A stretch of 64,000 nt of DNA from Halovivax asiaticus JCM 14624 (GCF_000337515.1 NZ_AOIQ01000023.1:2592-66591), one strand, 5' to 3'. Shown: positions 27,343-35,177, counted from the stretch's first letter. Numbers and translations: made by a program. Notes: generated by a model not told the origin, from the letters alone.

Positions 27343-28632
27343 ATGGGCATCGAGTATCGCGGGCTCCACGATCCGAACGCCGAGTACACGATGCGCGATC
27401 TGGCGGCCGAGTCGATGGGGATCATCGCGAAGCGCGGCGGCGGTCGCGACGTCGAGATCACCGACGTCCAGACCACGATGGTCGACGGCAACTTCCCGTG
27501 GACGCTCGTCCGGGTCTACACGGACGCCGGCATCGTCGGGACTGGCGAGGCCTATTGGGGAGCGGGAGCGCCCGAGTTGATCGAGCGCATGGCGCCGTTT
27601 CTCCGCGGGGAGAACCCGCTCGACGTCGATCGGCTGACCGAGCACCTGCTCCAGCGGATGTCGGGCGAGGGGTCGATCGGCGGCGTGACGGTGACCGCGA
27701 TCTCGGGCATCGAGGTGGCGCTGCACGATCTGGCCGGCACGATTCTCGAGGTGCCGGCCTACCAGCTGCTCGGCGGCAAGTACCGCGACGCGGTCCGCGT
27801 TTACTGTGACTGCCACGTCGAGGGTGGGGAAGAAGATGGGCCACCGACGCAGGCGGCGACGGACGCACAACCTCAACCCGCCGAGCCGCTGGCACAGGCC
27901 GAGGAGGCCGAACGGGTCGTCTCGGAACTGGGCTACGACGCGCTGAAGTTCGACCTCGACGTGCCCTCCGGTCACGAGAAGGATCGGGCGAATCGGCACT
28001 TGCGCGAGGCCGAGATCGAGCACAAGCGCTCGATCGTCGAGGCCGTCACCGAGGCGGTCGGCCACCGGGCGGACGTCGCGTTCGACTGTCACTGGTCGTT
28101 CACCGCCGGGAGCGCGAAGCGGCTGGCGAGCGCGCTCGAACCGTACGACGTGTGGTGGCTCGAAGATCCCGTCCCGCCGGAGAACCACGACGTCCAGTGC
28201 GACGTGACGCGGTCGACGACGACGCCGATCGCGGCCGGGGAGAACGTCTATCGTACGCACGGGCAGCGTCGCCTCCTCCAGGAGGGCGGCGTGGATATCG
28301 TCGCGCCGGACCTGCCCAAGGTCGGCGGGATGCGCGAGACGGTGAAGATCGCGAACCTGGCCGATCTGCACTACGTCCCCGTCGCGATGCACAACGTCTC
28401 TTCGCCGGTCGCGACGATGGCCAGTGCCCAGGTCGGTGCGGCGATCCCGAACACGCTGGCCGTCGAGTTTCACTCCTACGAACTCGACTTGTGGGCGGAG
28501 CTGGTCGAGGAGTCCGTCATCGAGGAGGGGTACATCGAGATCCCCGAAGAGCCGGGGCTGGGTGTCACGCTCGATCTGGACGTCGTGTCCGAGCACATGG
28601 TCGAGGGTGAGGAACTCTTCGACGAGGCCTGA
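27343..28632 (+). CDS. gnaD: Enolase-superfamily sugar-acid dehydratase, probably D-gluconate dehydratase
   Basis: 429 residues. The N-terminal capping domain (DVEITDVQTTMVDGNFPWTL) and C-terminal barrel carry the mandelate-racemase/muconate-lactonizing pattern: metal ligands in VAFDCHWSF, WWLEDPVPPENH and IAAGENVYRTH, then a catalytic His in VAMHNVSSPVAT. The family dehydrates aldonic acids to 2-keto-3-deoxy acids. In haloarchaea both gluconate and xylonate dehydratases belong here and are similar; the adjacent KDPG aldolase and GfcR favour gluconate, feeding the semi-phosphorylative Entner-Doudoroff route. The aldolase gene starts five bases after the stop, so the two are one transcript. 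Confidence 0.85.
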   Translation: MGIEYRGLHDPNAEYTMRDLAAESMGIIAKRGGGRDVEITDVQTTMVDGNFPWTLVRVYTDAGIVGTGEAYWGAGAPELIERMAPFLRGENPLDVDRLTEHLLQRMSGEGSIGGVTVTAISGIEVALHDLAGTILEVPAYQLLGGKYRDAVRVYCDCHVEGGEEDGPPTQAATDAQPQPAEPLAQAEEAERVVSELGYDALKFDLDVPSGHEKDRANRHLREAEIEHKRSIVEAVTEAVGHRADVAFDCHWSFTAGSAKRLASALEPYDVWWLEDPVPPENHDVQCDVTRSTTTPIAAGENVYRTHGQRRLLQEGGVDIVAPDLPKVGGMRETVKIANLADLHYVPVAMHNVSSPVATMASAQVGAAIPNTLAVEFHSYELDLWAELVEESVIEEGYIEIPEEPGLGVTLDLDVVSEHMVEGEELFDEA

Positions 28633-28637
28633 TCCGG

Positions 28638-29312
28638 ATGAGCTTCCTCCCAACCTCAGACCGCGTTGGCGACAAGCCGCTCGCCACCATCGTCGACAGC
28701 GGCGTTGTCGCCGTGCTCCGTGGGGTCGATCGCGAGTCCGTCGCTCCGGTCGCGAAGGCGCTCGTGGCCGGTGGCGTGCTAGGGATCGAGATCACGGCGG
28801 ACGATCCCGGTGCGGCCGAGAAGGTCTCGCGGCTCCGGGCGGAACTGGCCGAGACGGACGCGGTGATCGGGGCGGGGACGGTTCTCGACGCGGCGACGGC
28901 GAGCGCCGTCGTTGACGCCGGTGCCTCGTTCGTCGTCACGCCCCACACCGCACCCGAGGTTGTCCGGACGTGCAACAGACGCGACGTCCTCTCGATGTGC
29001 GGTGTCCTGACTCCCACCGAGGCCGTGACGGCGATTGAGGCCGGGGCGGACGTCCTGAAGGTCTTTCCCGCCAGTAGCGTGGGACCGGGGCACCTCTCCG
29101 CGCTCGCCGGCCCGCTGGGTGACGTGAATTTGATCCCCACCGGCGGCGTCACGTTGCAGAACACGGCTGCCTACATCGACGCTGGCGCGTGTGCGATCGG
29201 TGTCGGTGGCGATCTGGTAGACGGGGACGCGATCGAATCAGGTGACTTCGACATGCTGGAACGGCGCGCCGAGAAATTCGTCGACGAAGTCGCCGACGCC
29301 CGTGGGAAGTAA
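28638..29312 (+). CDS. kdgA: 2-keto-3-deoxy-6-phosphogluconate (KDPG) aldolase, bacterial Eda type
   Basis: 224 residues, slightly longer than bacterial Eda. Motifs are VVAVLRGVD, AVIGAGTVLDAATA, the Schiff-base lysine in ADVLKVFPASSVGPG and IPTGGVTLQN. GVLTPTEA stands where GVATPTEA is usual, and the preceding residue is Cys rather than Pro. It cleaves KDPG (possibly KDG) to pyruvate and glyceraldehyde-3-phosphate. It lies immediately downstream of the dehydratase. In Haloferax the corresponding genes are scattered, so their physical linkage here is informative about pathway membership. Confidence 0.9.
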   Translation: MSFLPTSDRVGDKPLATIVDSGVVAVLRGVDRESVAPVAKALVAGGVLGIEITADDPGAAEKVSRLRAELAETDAVIGAGTVLDAATASAVVDAGASFVVTPHTAPEVVRTCNRRDVLSMCGVLTPTEAVTAIEAGADVLKVFPASSVGPGHLSALAGPLGDVNLIPTGGVTLQNTAAYIDAGACAIGVGGDLVDGDAIESGDFDMLERRAEKFVDEVADARGK

Positions 29313-29447
29313 GTATCCCGATTTGGTCCCGGTTAGCGCTGTTGATATCCTCTTCTCCAGCCACGTCGTAGCGAGAAACGGACGCTCTCTATACGCACAA
29401 TGTTAACAGGGAAAGAACTATTGTAATGTCGATGAACATTCTATAAC

Positions 29448-29666
29448 ATGGGTGCGGATAATCCGAACACAAGAACGAGGCTCGGCTTTATTTTCGTCTT
29501 CGCTCTTCTCGTCGTTCTGCTAATAGCCACTAGAGGCGTCATGGGGGGTATGTATGGGTATATTTCTGATATAAGCTGGGTGGCTGGAATCTTATTTCTC
29601 CTATTTGCAAGTGCAACCTCTCTTTGGATTGTTTTCCGATACGTTGGTTCTTATGGTGAGGAGTAA
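29448..29666 (+). CDS. Small two-helix membrane protein, unknown
   Basis: 72 residues with two clear membrane segments (FIFVFALLVVLLIAT and VAGILFLLFASATSLWIVF) joined by a short loop. The start is polar (MGADNPNTRTRLG) and the C-terminus is YVGSYGEE. No family is recognised. The DNA is visibly richer in A+T than the preceding sugar genes, suggesting a different origin. It appears monocistronic; AT-rich sequence precedes it at 29400-29445. Confidence 0.6.
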   Translation: MGADNPNTRTRLGFIFVFALLVVLLIATRGVMGGMYGYISDISWVAGILFLLFASATSLWIVFRYVGSYGEE

Positions 29667-29980
29667 ACCACCTGTACGTACCGCGGCGGTATCAGACTTA
29701 TATCCGAAGGGTCCCGACAGGGACTCCCCCGTTCCATTACTTCGATCGCTTTGCGTGGACAGCTGGATCGCGACCGGTTGACACCAGTCAGATGCCTCCT
29801 TCCAGAACTGTAACGGCTGAATTACTTCCGTACTGACCGACCCAGCTACCATTGCTGTCCGGTGTAAGGCGTGTGAGGGGAACTGCTGGTGTGGCCGATC
29901 CTGATTCTGCGATTGAGGGGTTTGCCGACAGCACTCACCGCGAGCGACCGACGGGAGAGCGGGCCGACGACCGACCCAGA
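29667..29980. other. Intergenic stretch without a supported gene
   Basis: Part of the 451-bp gap before the glutaredoxin gene. The open frames are short and Arg-rich. A small hairpin-like CCCGACAGGGA near 29720 is the only local feature seen. The remainder of the gap is the repeat element at 29981-30073. Confidence 0.45.
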
Positions 29981-30073
29981 AGCCGCGCTTCGCGCGGCTG
30001 GCGGGGAGGGAGGAGGCCTTTCATCAAAGTTTTCCCGAGTGCGGTCCCGTCAGCGACCGCACGCAAGGGAAAA
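29981..30073. repeat. Intergenic hairpin element, copy A
   Basis: Two hairpins in a row: AGCCGCGC-TTC-GCGCGGCT at 29981-29999, then a larger one at 30030-30073 with TTTTCCC/GGGAAAA outside and GTGCGGTC/GACCGCAC inside an 8-nt loop. The linker GGCCTTTCATCAAAG is shared, in opposite orientation, with copy B at 37091-37160. This indicates a dispersed haloarchaeal intergenic element; its function could be termination or RNA processing. Confidence 0.6.
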
Positions 30074-30117
30074 GTTTGGTCGCAAGCCCTATGCGGCTGA
30101 GTGCTCTTAGATGGGAT

Positions 30118-30465
30118 ATGGACGACTTCCCACCGAATCAGGGACTCGATCAGGACGAGGTCACTGAACAGGTCGAGACGGCGCTCGCGGAAAACGAGGT
30201 AGTCCTCTTCATGAAAGGGACGGAGCTCATGCCCCAGTGTGGGTACTCCCGGAAGGCGCTGGGGCTCCTCTCGGAGCACCGAGACGACATCGAGACTGTC
30301 GACGTGCTCCAGTCGTTAGACGAGTACCGACAGGCGCTCGAAGCCCACAGCGGTTGGGAGACGATCCCCCAGACGTACGTCGACGGCGAGTTCGTCGGCG
30401 GGAGCGACATTTTGGAGGAACTGCACGAGCGCGGCGAACTTGCCGAGACGGTCAACGCGGCGTAG
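30118..30465 (+). CDS. Monothiol glutaredoxin (Grx4/GrxD family)
   Basis: 115 residues from ATG 30118. The core reads VVLFMKGTELMPQCGYSRKA, with the monothiol motif CGYS in place of the common CGFS (Cys about residue 41), then TIPQTYVDGEFVGGSDILEE, the glutathione-binding TxPxxYVxGxFVGGxD segment. Family members bind a bridging [2Fe-2S] cluster and pass it to apo-proteins. Haloarchaea use gamma-glutamylcysteine rather than glutathione, so the thiol ligand is probably different. The longer upstream frame starts inside the hairpin element and is not used. Confidence 0.9.
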   Translation: MDDFPPNQGLDQDEVTEQVETALAENEVVLFMKGTELMPQCGYSRKALGLLSEHRDDIETVDVLQSLDEYRQALEAHSGWETIPQTYVDGEFVGGSDILEELHERGELAETVNAA

Positions 30466-30647
30466 ACCTGCTGGGCGCAGTTATCCAGATCGTCACTGAT
30501 CGGCGATGTCAGCATCCCGGTGTTTGCTGGGTAAACACGCTGCCGTCGTCGTGATTCATCCGATCTGCACGAGGCGGTATCGAACAGCAGGTCATTTAAG
30601 CGCGGCCCTCGTAGTATCCCGCAAGCGAGCACTCACGAACTTTCACC

Positions 30648-31229
30648 ATGTCAACAGAGGAATCCGGCCACGTCTATCGTCTCCACTCGACGCTCGAATT
30701 GCCCCTCGAGGAGCTCCACGATCACCTCGACGAAGCAACCTACCCCGACGGGATCGCCGACGTCGAACTCACGCGGCGTAACAACACGCTCATCCTCAAG
30801 GCGGACGCCGAGGACGAAAGCGTCAGTAAGTACACGCCGTCGGCCCAGCTCAAAGCCAGCGTGGTGGAGAACCGGGTCTACGAGGAGGATCCCGAAGAGC
30901 GCCGGAACGCCTTTCGCTGGGAGGACGACGAGGAAGAGGAGATCGAGTCCGAACTCGTCGAGTACGCAGCGTTCAAGGGCGATCGCGAGACCGTCCTCCA
31001 GAACTCCCTCCTCCAGTACGAGATGTTCCAGGTCCTCTGTGACATCGCCCAGCAGTCCGAGAAGGGCACCCTGACGGCCATCTCCGACCACGACGGAGAT
31101 CTCGAGGCCACCCGGATCGTCGACAGCGAGGTCCGCCCGGCGGACGTCGAAGTCGTCGAAGGCCCCCGCGACAGCACGGGCCAGTCCGGCGGCGTCAACT
31201 GGCGCGACAACAAATTCATCAGCGACTGA
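30648..31229 (+). CDS. Conserved haloarchaeal acidic protein of unknown function
   Basis: 193 residues, strongly acidic in the middle (EDDEEEEIESELVEYAAFKG). The N-terminal part (HVYRLHSTLELPLEELHDHL, ELTRRNNTLILKADAED) looks like a beta-alpha fold; the C-terminus VNWRDNKFISD is distinctive. No signal, membrane segment or metal site is seen. It lies 182 bp after the glutaredoxin gene. I recall similar haloarchaea-only proteins annotated with a DUF number but cannot name it with certainty. Confidence 0.75.
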   Translation: MSTEESGHVYRLHSTLELPLEELHDHLDEATYPDGIADVELTRRNNTLILKADAEDESVSKYTPSAQLKASVVENRVYEEDPEERRNAFRWEDDEEEEIESELVEYAAFKGDRETVLQNSLLQYEMFQVLCDIAQQSEKGTLTAISDHDGDLEATRIVDSEVRPADVEVVEGPRDSTGQSGGVNWRDNKFISD

Positions 31230-31282
31230 GGGTGGCCTCGTAGCGGTTAGGTGCTATCTCGTACTTGTCTCCTCAGTCCACT

Positions 31283-31603
31283 CTATGAGAGGTATCCAGA
31301 CCGCACGATTCCGATACTAGCGAAGAGGACCAGAATTCCTAAAAAATAGGCAACCTCTGTCTTCATCTGCGTTCGGTTTTCCGACTGGGCGGGTGTTTCA
31401 TTTTCAGGCCATCGAGGGAGCGATTTTCGTCCAAACAGGTATCCAAACCCAATTATCAGGCCAATAACAGGTGTCAACACAAACGACATATAAATCACTG
31501 GTTGCTTCACATTTTGCCGGTGTGCATCAAAATAGACGAGAACCGCACCCAGCACTTGTACCGCGAAAACCAAAAGAAAGCCACGCAACAGCCATTCGTC
31601 CAT
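31283..31603 (-). CDS. Small three-helix membrane protein, unknown
   Basis: 106 residues with three membrane segments: LLRGFLLVFAVQVLGAVLVY, VIYMSFVLTPVIGLIIGFGY and AYFLGILVLFASIGIV. A basic loop (GRKSLPRWPENE) separates helices two and three. The gene is A+T-richer than its neighbours and isolated on the minus strand. A DUF-type haloarchaeal membrane protein is likely, but no function can be read. The ATG at 31603 gives MDEWLLRGF. Confidence 0.65.
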   Translation of the reverse strand: MDEWLLRGFLLVFAVQVLGAVLVYFDAHRQNVKQPVIYMSFVLTPVIGLIIGFGYLFGRKSLPRWPENETPAQSENRTQMKTEVAYFLGILVLFASIGIVRSGYLS

Positions 31604-31880
31604 ATCAATTACTTATGTTATTCGGATAAGTAGATACCCCTCGTTTGCTACGCCCACTATTTGAGAGAACGGCGCGATCACTACCCAAATCTATATGGCG
31701 GTTAGTGAACCGTCGCGTGAACCTAGTTTGGCCTTGGGGATTAGCAATGCTAGCTGACTCATCAGTGGATAGCTTCTCCAATATTGACCAGCCGTTGTGT
31801 CCCACCGTGAATTGCCTTCTAGATCGAATGCGACTGATGGGCTCGTGACTTCTCCATTAATTCCACCTTCTAACCAGTAA
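31604..31880. other. Intergenic stretch without a supported gene
   Basis: A+T-rich DNA between the minus-strand membrane protein and the structured RNA. An open frame of 67 codons exists on each strand, but neither shows acidic bias or a domain. Sequence from 31994 to 32151 is likewise without a supported gene: an 83-codon frame (31904-32155) overlaps the RNA and ends with a 4-base overlap of the next gene, yet its composition is not haloarchaeal. Confidence 0.45.
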
Positions 31881-31890
31881 CTATATTATC
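31881..31890 (+). promoter_or_regulatory. TATA box upstream of the structured RNA
   Basis: CTATATTATC at 31881-31890 is a good archaeal TATA box. A start 25-27 bp downstream of its centre falls at 31910-31912, exactly at the first paired base of the structured RNA. No other gene begins at that distance. Confidence 0.55.
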
Positions 31891-31911
31891 CTTCACGTCA
31901 ATCATGCAGAC

Positions 31912-31993
31912 GGAAGCCCCGTCCGAAGGGTACGAAAGTGCCCCGGGTGCTGTAACACCCGAGACGTGGCTTCCAAATCCCCACCATGGGATT
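31912..31993 (+). ncRNA. Three-way-junction RNA candidate (possible IS200/IS605 right-end or omega-RNA-like relic)
   Basis: The outer stem pairs GGAAGCC (31912-31918) with GGCTTCC (31968-31974), continued after a C/T mismatch by CGTC/GACG (31920-31923 with 31963-31966). Two adjacent hairpins fill the junction: GGGTAC-GAAA-GTGCCC (31928-31943) and CGGGTG-CTGTAA-CACCCG (31944-31961). A fourth hairpin AATCCC-CACCAT-GGGATT (31976-31993) follows one base after the outer stem. A TATA box at 31881-31890 is correctly placed. The 3' ends of haloarchaeal IS200/IS605 transposons look similar to me, but no tnpB is present. The structure is seen directly; expression and identity are inferred. Confidence 0.5.
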
Positions 31994-32151
31994 GTGGTCG
32001 CCATGTTCCGAAACACACCATCGAGACAAAAAGGTCTCGCACGCCCGTTGCCTAGAGAGTCGTATCGCTACCCGTCGCTCACTTCAGCTTCTTGGGATGG
32101 GGGGCCGAGTCACGTCGATCAGTTCGATCCACAGAACTGCGAGGTGCTCGG

Positions 32152-32406
32152 ATGAAATCCGTCGAGCGAACGCGCGACGGGACCGGCGACGCGACTCCCG
32201 CCCGGGAGTGCTATCGGTGTGATCGGGACGTGGCACCATCACAGCTGTTCCGCGTCGATGTCGAGCCGCCGGACGCGCTGGCTCGTGAGTATCGGCCCTC
32301 GATGCGGTACTGTTGTCCGGACTGTGCGGCCGCGATGAACCTCTCCGAGTTCTCAGATTGGATGAAATCGCGACCGCGACGGGGTGTCGGGTCGGGAGGC
32401 GAGTGA
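32152..32406 (+). CDS. Small zinc-ribbon-like protein
   Basis: 84 residues. Four cysteines form two CxxC knuckles: CYRCDRD near residue 20 and RYCCPDCAAAMN near residue 57, enclosing FRVDVEPPDALAREYRPSM. This is the layout of small haloarchaeal zinc-finger proteins often placed near regulators; partners are unknown. The ATG at 32152 is selected because the zinc domain starts soon after and the upstream extension is basic. It may act alone, since the next gene is 350 bp away. Confidence 0.6.
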   Translation: MKSVERTRDGTGDATPARECYRCDRDVAPSQLFRVDVEPPDALAREYRPSMRYCCPDCAAAMNLSEFSDWMKSRPRRGVGSGGE

Positions 32407-32688
32407 TCACGCCGCTCGACCACTGATCCGGCACTTGTGATCTGCGTTTTCGATCCGATTTCTCGCCGCCGATTTTTCTGCCGTCCGGCTCTCCGTCGGG
32501 GGTGAGACGGCAGTCGTCGACGCCGGACTCGACTCGGAATCGTCGTCGGTGAATGGTCGATATGCTCGCCCGCGTGCTTCGGGTCGGAACCTTCCTCTCC
32601 GTTGGTTCGACCCGAATGGTGACTTCCGTTCGATCTGTCGTGGTGGGAGTGTTCACGCATTCTCGGCGGAGAACAGTTGCGTGAGGCC
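32407..32688. other. Intergenic stretch without a supported gene
   Basis: The 352-bp gap before the HTH operon. No acidic frame, RNA fold or T-run stands out in 32407-32688. The last 70 bp contain the operator candidate. Confidence 0.45.
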
Positions 32689-32729
32689 ATGTTAAGCAAC
32701 CCTCTCATTTTGCAAAGCTTCCTTAACAT
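32689..32729. promoter_or_regulatory. Operator candidate of the HTH/membrane-protein operon
   Basis: ATGTTAAG (32689-32696) and CTTAACAT (32722-32729) are exact inverted copies with centres 33 bp apart, three helical turns. Between them lies TTTGCAAA (32709-32716), itself a perfect palindrome. The block ends 29 bp before the ATG at 32759, overlapping the expected promoter. A small HTH protein is encoded in the operon (33400-33600), so autoregulation is plausible. Confidence 0.5.
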
Positions 32730-32758
32730 TCATGTGGGTGCAGTCAAAAGGGTGCTGT

Positions 32759-32995
32759 ATGGTCGAGAACCCACGAAAAGCGTACAGTGCCCTTCTCGTG
32801 CTGGTGGCAGCAGCTGTTAGTGGCGTCATTATCGCGTCGGGATTCATCGCGCCGGAATTCATGGTGGAAGGCAACACCTTCTGGCTCTTCATCGGGGCCA
32901 TAGTGGTGATGATTGCCTGTGCGATCATCAGCTGGACCGTCAACCTCCCGTACATTATCGCAGAAGAATTTGCCGCCAACGGAGGGGACAACTGA
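32759..32995 (+). CDS. Small two-helix membrane protein in the HTH operon
   Basis: 78 residues with two membrane segments (ALLVLVAAAVSGVIIASGFI and FWLFIGAIVVMIACAIISW) and a C-terminus EEFAANGGDN. ATG 32759 (MVENPRKAY) is preferred to the earlier frame start at 32732, which would begin within the operator region. It overlaps the next gene by one base (TGATG), so the pair is translationally coupled. Function unknown. Confidence 0.65.
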   Translation: MVENPRKAYSALLVLVAAAVSGVIIASGFIAPEFMVEGNTFWLFIGAIVVMIACAIISWTVNLPYIIAEEFAANGGDN

Positions 32996-33393
32996 TGGTG
33001 AGGATACTACCACTAAAATACAATTTGCTTCTATTCGTAGTCACATCGCTCCTCTATCCCATTATTGGGTTACTGCTCGGTGAGCCATTTGCAAACCCAA
33101 CAATCGCAGATTTGACCGTGCTCCCTGCAGTTCTCCTTCTCTTCGCTAACCTCGGTTATCTCGCGCAGTCCCGGCGTGCGGAATCAGGGGTGGTTGATGA
33201 GCGTGACATGCAGAATATCGATCTTGCGCTAGCTGGTACTGGAATCGTCCTGCTCGTCTCGATCCTAACGATGTATGTCGGGTATGCGGCGACGGATACT
33301 GGCACCCCAACGGAGATCGATTATCTCGCGTTAGCAGCTGTCGGGACGATATTTGCCGTGCTGGGTGGGACGGAAGTCTATCAGCGTCTCTAA
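32995..33393 (+). CDS. Four-helix membrane protein paired with an HTH regulator (DUF2178-like)
   Basis: 132 residues, four membrane segments (LLLFVVTSLLYPIIGLLLG, LTVLPAVLLLFANLGYL, ALAGTGIVLLVSILTMYVGY, YLALAAVGTIFAVLGG). A soluble loop reads SRRAESGVVDERDMQNIDLA, where the DERD-type motif resembles the DUF2178/YdgT-type membrane proteins commonly encoded before small XRE regulators in bacteria and archaea. Coupled to the preceding gene and six bases from the HTH gene. The pairing suggests a membrane-linked control module; no substrate is known. Confidence 0.7.
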   Translation: MVRILPLKYNLLLFVVTSLLYPIIGLLLGEPFANPTIADLTVLPAVLLLFANLGYLAQSRRAESGVVDERDMQNIDLALAGTGIVLLVSILTMYVGYAATDTGTPTEIDYLALAAVGTIFAVLGGTEVYQRL

Positions 33394-33399
33394 CGGAAT

Positions 33400-33600
33400 A
33401 TGGACAACAATCTCCGGGTCAAACGTGCAGAGAGGGAAATTACCCAGCAAGAGCTCGCGGATGCAGTCGATGTAAGTCGGCAGACGATCTATGCGATAGA
33501 GAAATCGAAGTACGATCCGTCGTTGGAACTCGCCTTTTCTCTCGCGAACTACTTCGACTGTTCAATAGAGGACATATTCGACCCAGCTATCGACAACTAG
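33400..33600 (+). CDS. Small XRE-type helix-turn-helix regulator (YozG-like)
   Basis: 66 residues consisting almost wholly of an XRE domain: RVKRAEREITQQELADAVDV and SRQTIYAIEKSKYDPSLELA, then YFDCSIEDIFDP, the end typical of YozG-like stand-alone regulators. It should bind DNA as a dimer. It is the third gene of the operon with the two membrane proteins, and probably controls it through the inverted repeat at 32689-32729. Confidence 0.88.
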   Translation: MDNNLRVKRAEREITQQELADAVDVSRQTIYAIEKSKYDPSLELAFSLANYFDCSIEDIFDPAIDN

Positions 33601-33782
33601 TCTGTCGGTGGCAAATACGTGGGGAACTGGACGGACGTCGGATACCCTTTCATGAGCTGGCCAGCACCCGACACCCACGGAATCCTCGTTCGAGGCCGCA
33701 TCTGTACGGCACCCCTGATCCATGTCTCTCGATAAATCACCGAACCGCAGTACAAACTACGGGACAGTAAACTGAATCCACG

Positions 33783-34991
33783 TTACGACTGACTCGCCAC
33801 GACATCCGCGAGCGAGGCGATGGCCCCGTCGAAGGCGTCCGGCTCGGCGTAGGAGAAGGAGAGCCGGAGGGTGTTCGACCCACCGTCGTCGGGGTAGAAC
33901 ATCGACCCGGGGAGGTAGGTCACGCCGGCGTCGATGGCGTCGGCGAGTAACTCGTCGGTGTCGACGGTATCGGCGAGTTCGACCCAGACGAAGAAGCCGC
34001 CGTCGGGTTCGGTCCAGGTGGCCTCGGGCGGCAGGTGGCGGTCGAGCGCTTCGAGCAATCGGTCGCGACGCGTGGCGTACGCCTCGCGGAGGACGGGGAG
34101 CGAGTCGTCGAAGTGGCCGGCGTCGCAGTAGTGGCCGACGACGCTCCGAGTGAAGGTGTTCGTTCCGCCGGCGGCGAGGGAGTCGATCGCGTCGCAGATC
34201 GGTTCGGGGGCGACGAGCCAACCGAGGCGGACGCCCGGGGCGATCGTCTTCGCGAACGAGCCGACGCGGATCACCCGCCCCGAGTCGTCGAGCGCGGCCA
34301 GCGGCGGGATCGACTCGCTATCGTACCGGAGATCGGTGTACGCGCCGTCTTCGACGATGACGAAGTCGTACTCGTCGGCGAGGGCCAGCAGGCGCTTCCG
34401 GCGATCGAGCGAGAGCGTCGCGCCGGTCGGGTTCTGGAAGTCGGTGATCGTGTAGAGGAGTGTGGGGGCGGATTCGCCCGCCGCCTGCCTGGTTTCCAGT
34501 CGATCCGCGAGCGCCTCCACGTCGATCCCCGCATCGTCGACGGCGAGCCCGTCGATCTCGACCCCGAAGTTCTCGAAGACGCTGATCGACCCCATGAACG
34601 TGGGCCGTTCGACGGCGACGACGTCACCTGGTTCGAGGAACGCCCGGCAGACGCTGTCGATGGCGTGCGTAGCGCCGTTGGTCAGGAGGACGTCCGTCTC
34701 CGCGGGGTCGATCCCGCGCGCCGTTTCGCGCTCGCGAACGAACGATTCCAGTCGCGCCGCGTACTGGCCACCGCCGTATTGGAGCGCCTGTGGGCCTTCG
34801 GCGTCGAAGACCGCCTCGACGGAGCGGGCCAGCTCGTCGGTCGGAAACGATTCCGGGAACGGAAAGCCGAACGCGAGCGAAACCGCGTCGGCCTCGGCGA
34901 TCTCGCGCCAGTTGCCGTACGCGGAACGCTCGAGTGTCGACCGGGCCTGCGGTGTGAGCAGGTCCGTCCCGGCAGGGACTGCGTCGTGCAT
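33783..34991 (-). CDS. PLP-dependent aminotransferase, class I/II (Aro8/LysN-like)
   Basis: 402 residues from ATG 34991; a frame start at 35006 would add five. Fold-type I landmarks: LQYGGGQYAARLESFV, LLTNGATHAIDSVC, VAVERPTFMGSISVF, ITDFQNPTGATLS, FVIVEDGAYTDLRYD and the PLP lysine in VGSFAKTIAPGVRLGWLVA, plus TNTFTRSVV. The F-P-E-F/GxGQ pattern and the absence of an N-terminal GntR domain place it with archaeal 2-aminoadipate/aromatic aminotransferases. The substrate is not resolvable by sequence alone. It is isolated on the minus strand. Confidence 0.88.
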   Translation of the reverse strand: MHDAVPAGTDLLTPQARSTLERSAYGNWREIAEADAVSLAFGFPFPESFPTDELARSVEAVFDAEGPQALQYGGGQYAARLESFVRERETARGIDPAETDVLLTNGATHAIDSVCRAFLEPGDVVAVERPTFMGSISVFENFGVEIDGLAVDDAGIDVEALADRLETRQAAGESAPTLLYTITDFQNPTGATLSLDRRKRLLALADEYDFVIVEDGAYTDLRYDSESIPPLAALDDSGRVIRVGSFAKTIAPGVRLGWLVAPEPICDAIDSLAAGGTNTFTRSVVGHYCDAGHFDDSLPVLREAYATRRDRLLEALDRHLPPEATWTEPDGGFFVWVELADTVDTDELLADAIDAGVTYLPGSMFYPDDGGSNTLRLSFSYAEPDAFDGAIASLADVVASQS

Positions 34992-35177
34992 TCGTTGTCC
35001 GAGCAACGATCGACCGACGCAAAAACGTACCCATCCCGGCGGTCTAGACTGATTCCTGCGGAGCGACTCGGTCGTGTTAACACGGCCTCGTGCTCGTTCG
35101 GCCCAACCAGATCGATCTCGATGGAGAGCGACGATGGTTTCGTTCGGCGAAAAACGGTGTCAGCGTGCAGACCGAGG

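Noticed and set aside
31604-31903. Intact IS200/IS605 element upstream of the structured RNA
   Set aside because: No TnpA or TnpB motifs (such as the zinc-finger CxxC or the DED residues) occur on either strand.
31904-32155. 83-codon frame overlapping the structured RNA and ending with an ATGA overlap of the zinc-ribbon gene
   Set aside because: Composition is not acidic, no domain is visible and the RNA fold explains the sequence better; the overlap could be chance.
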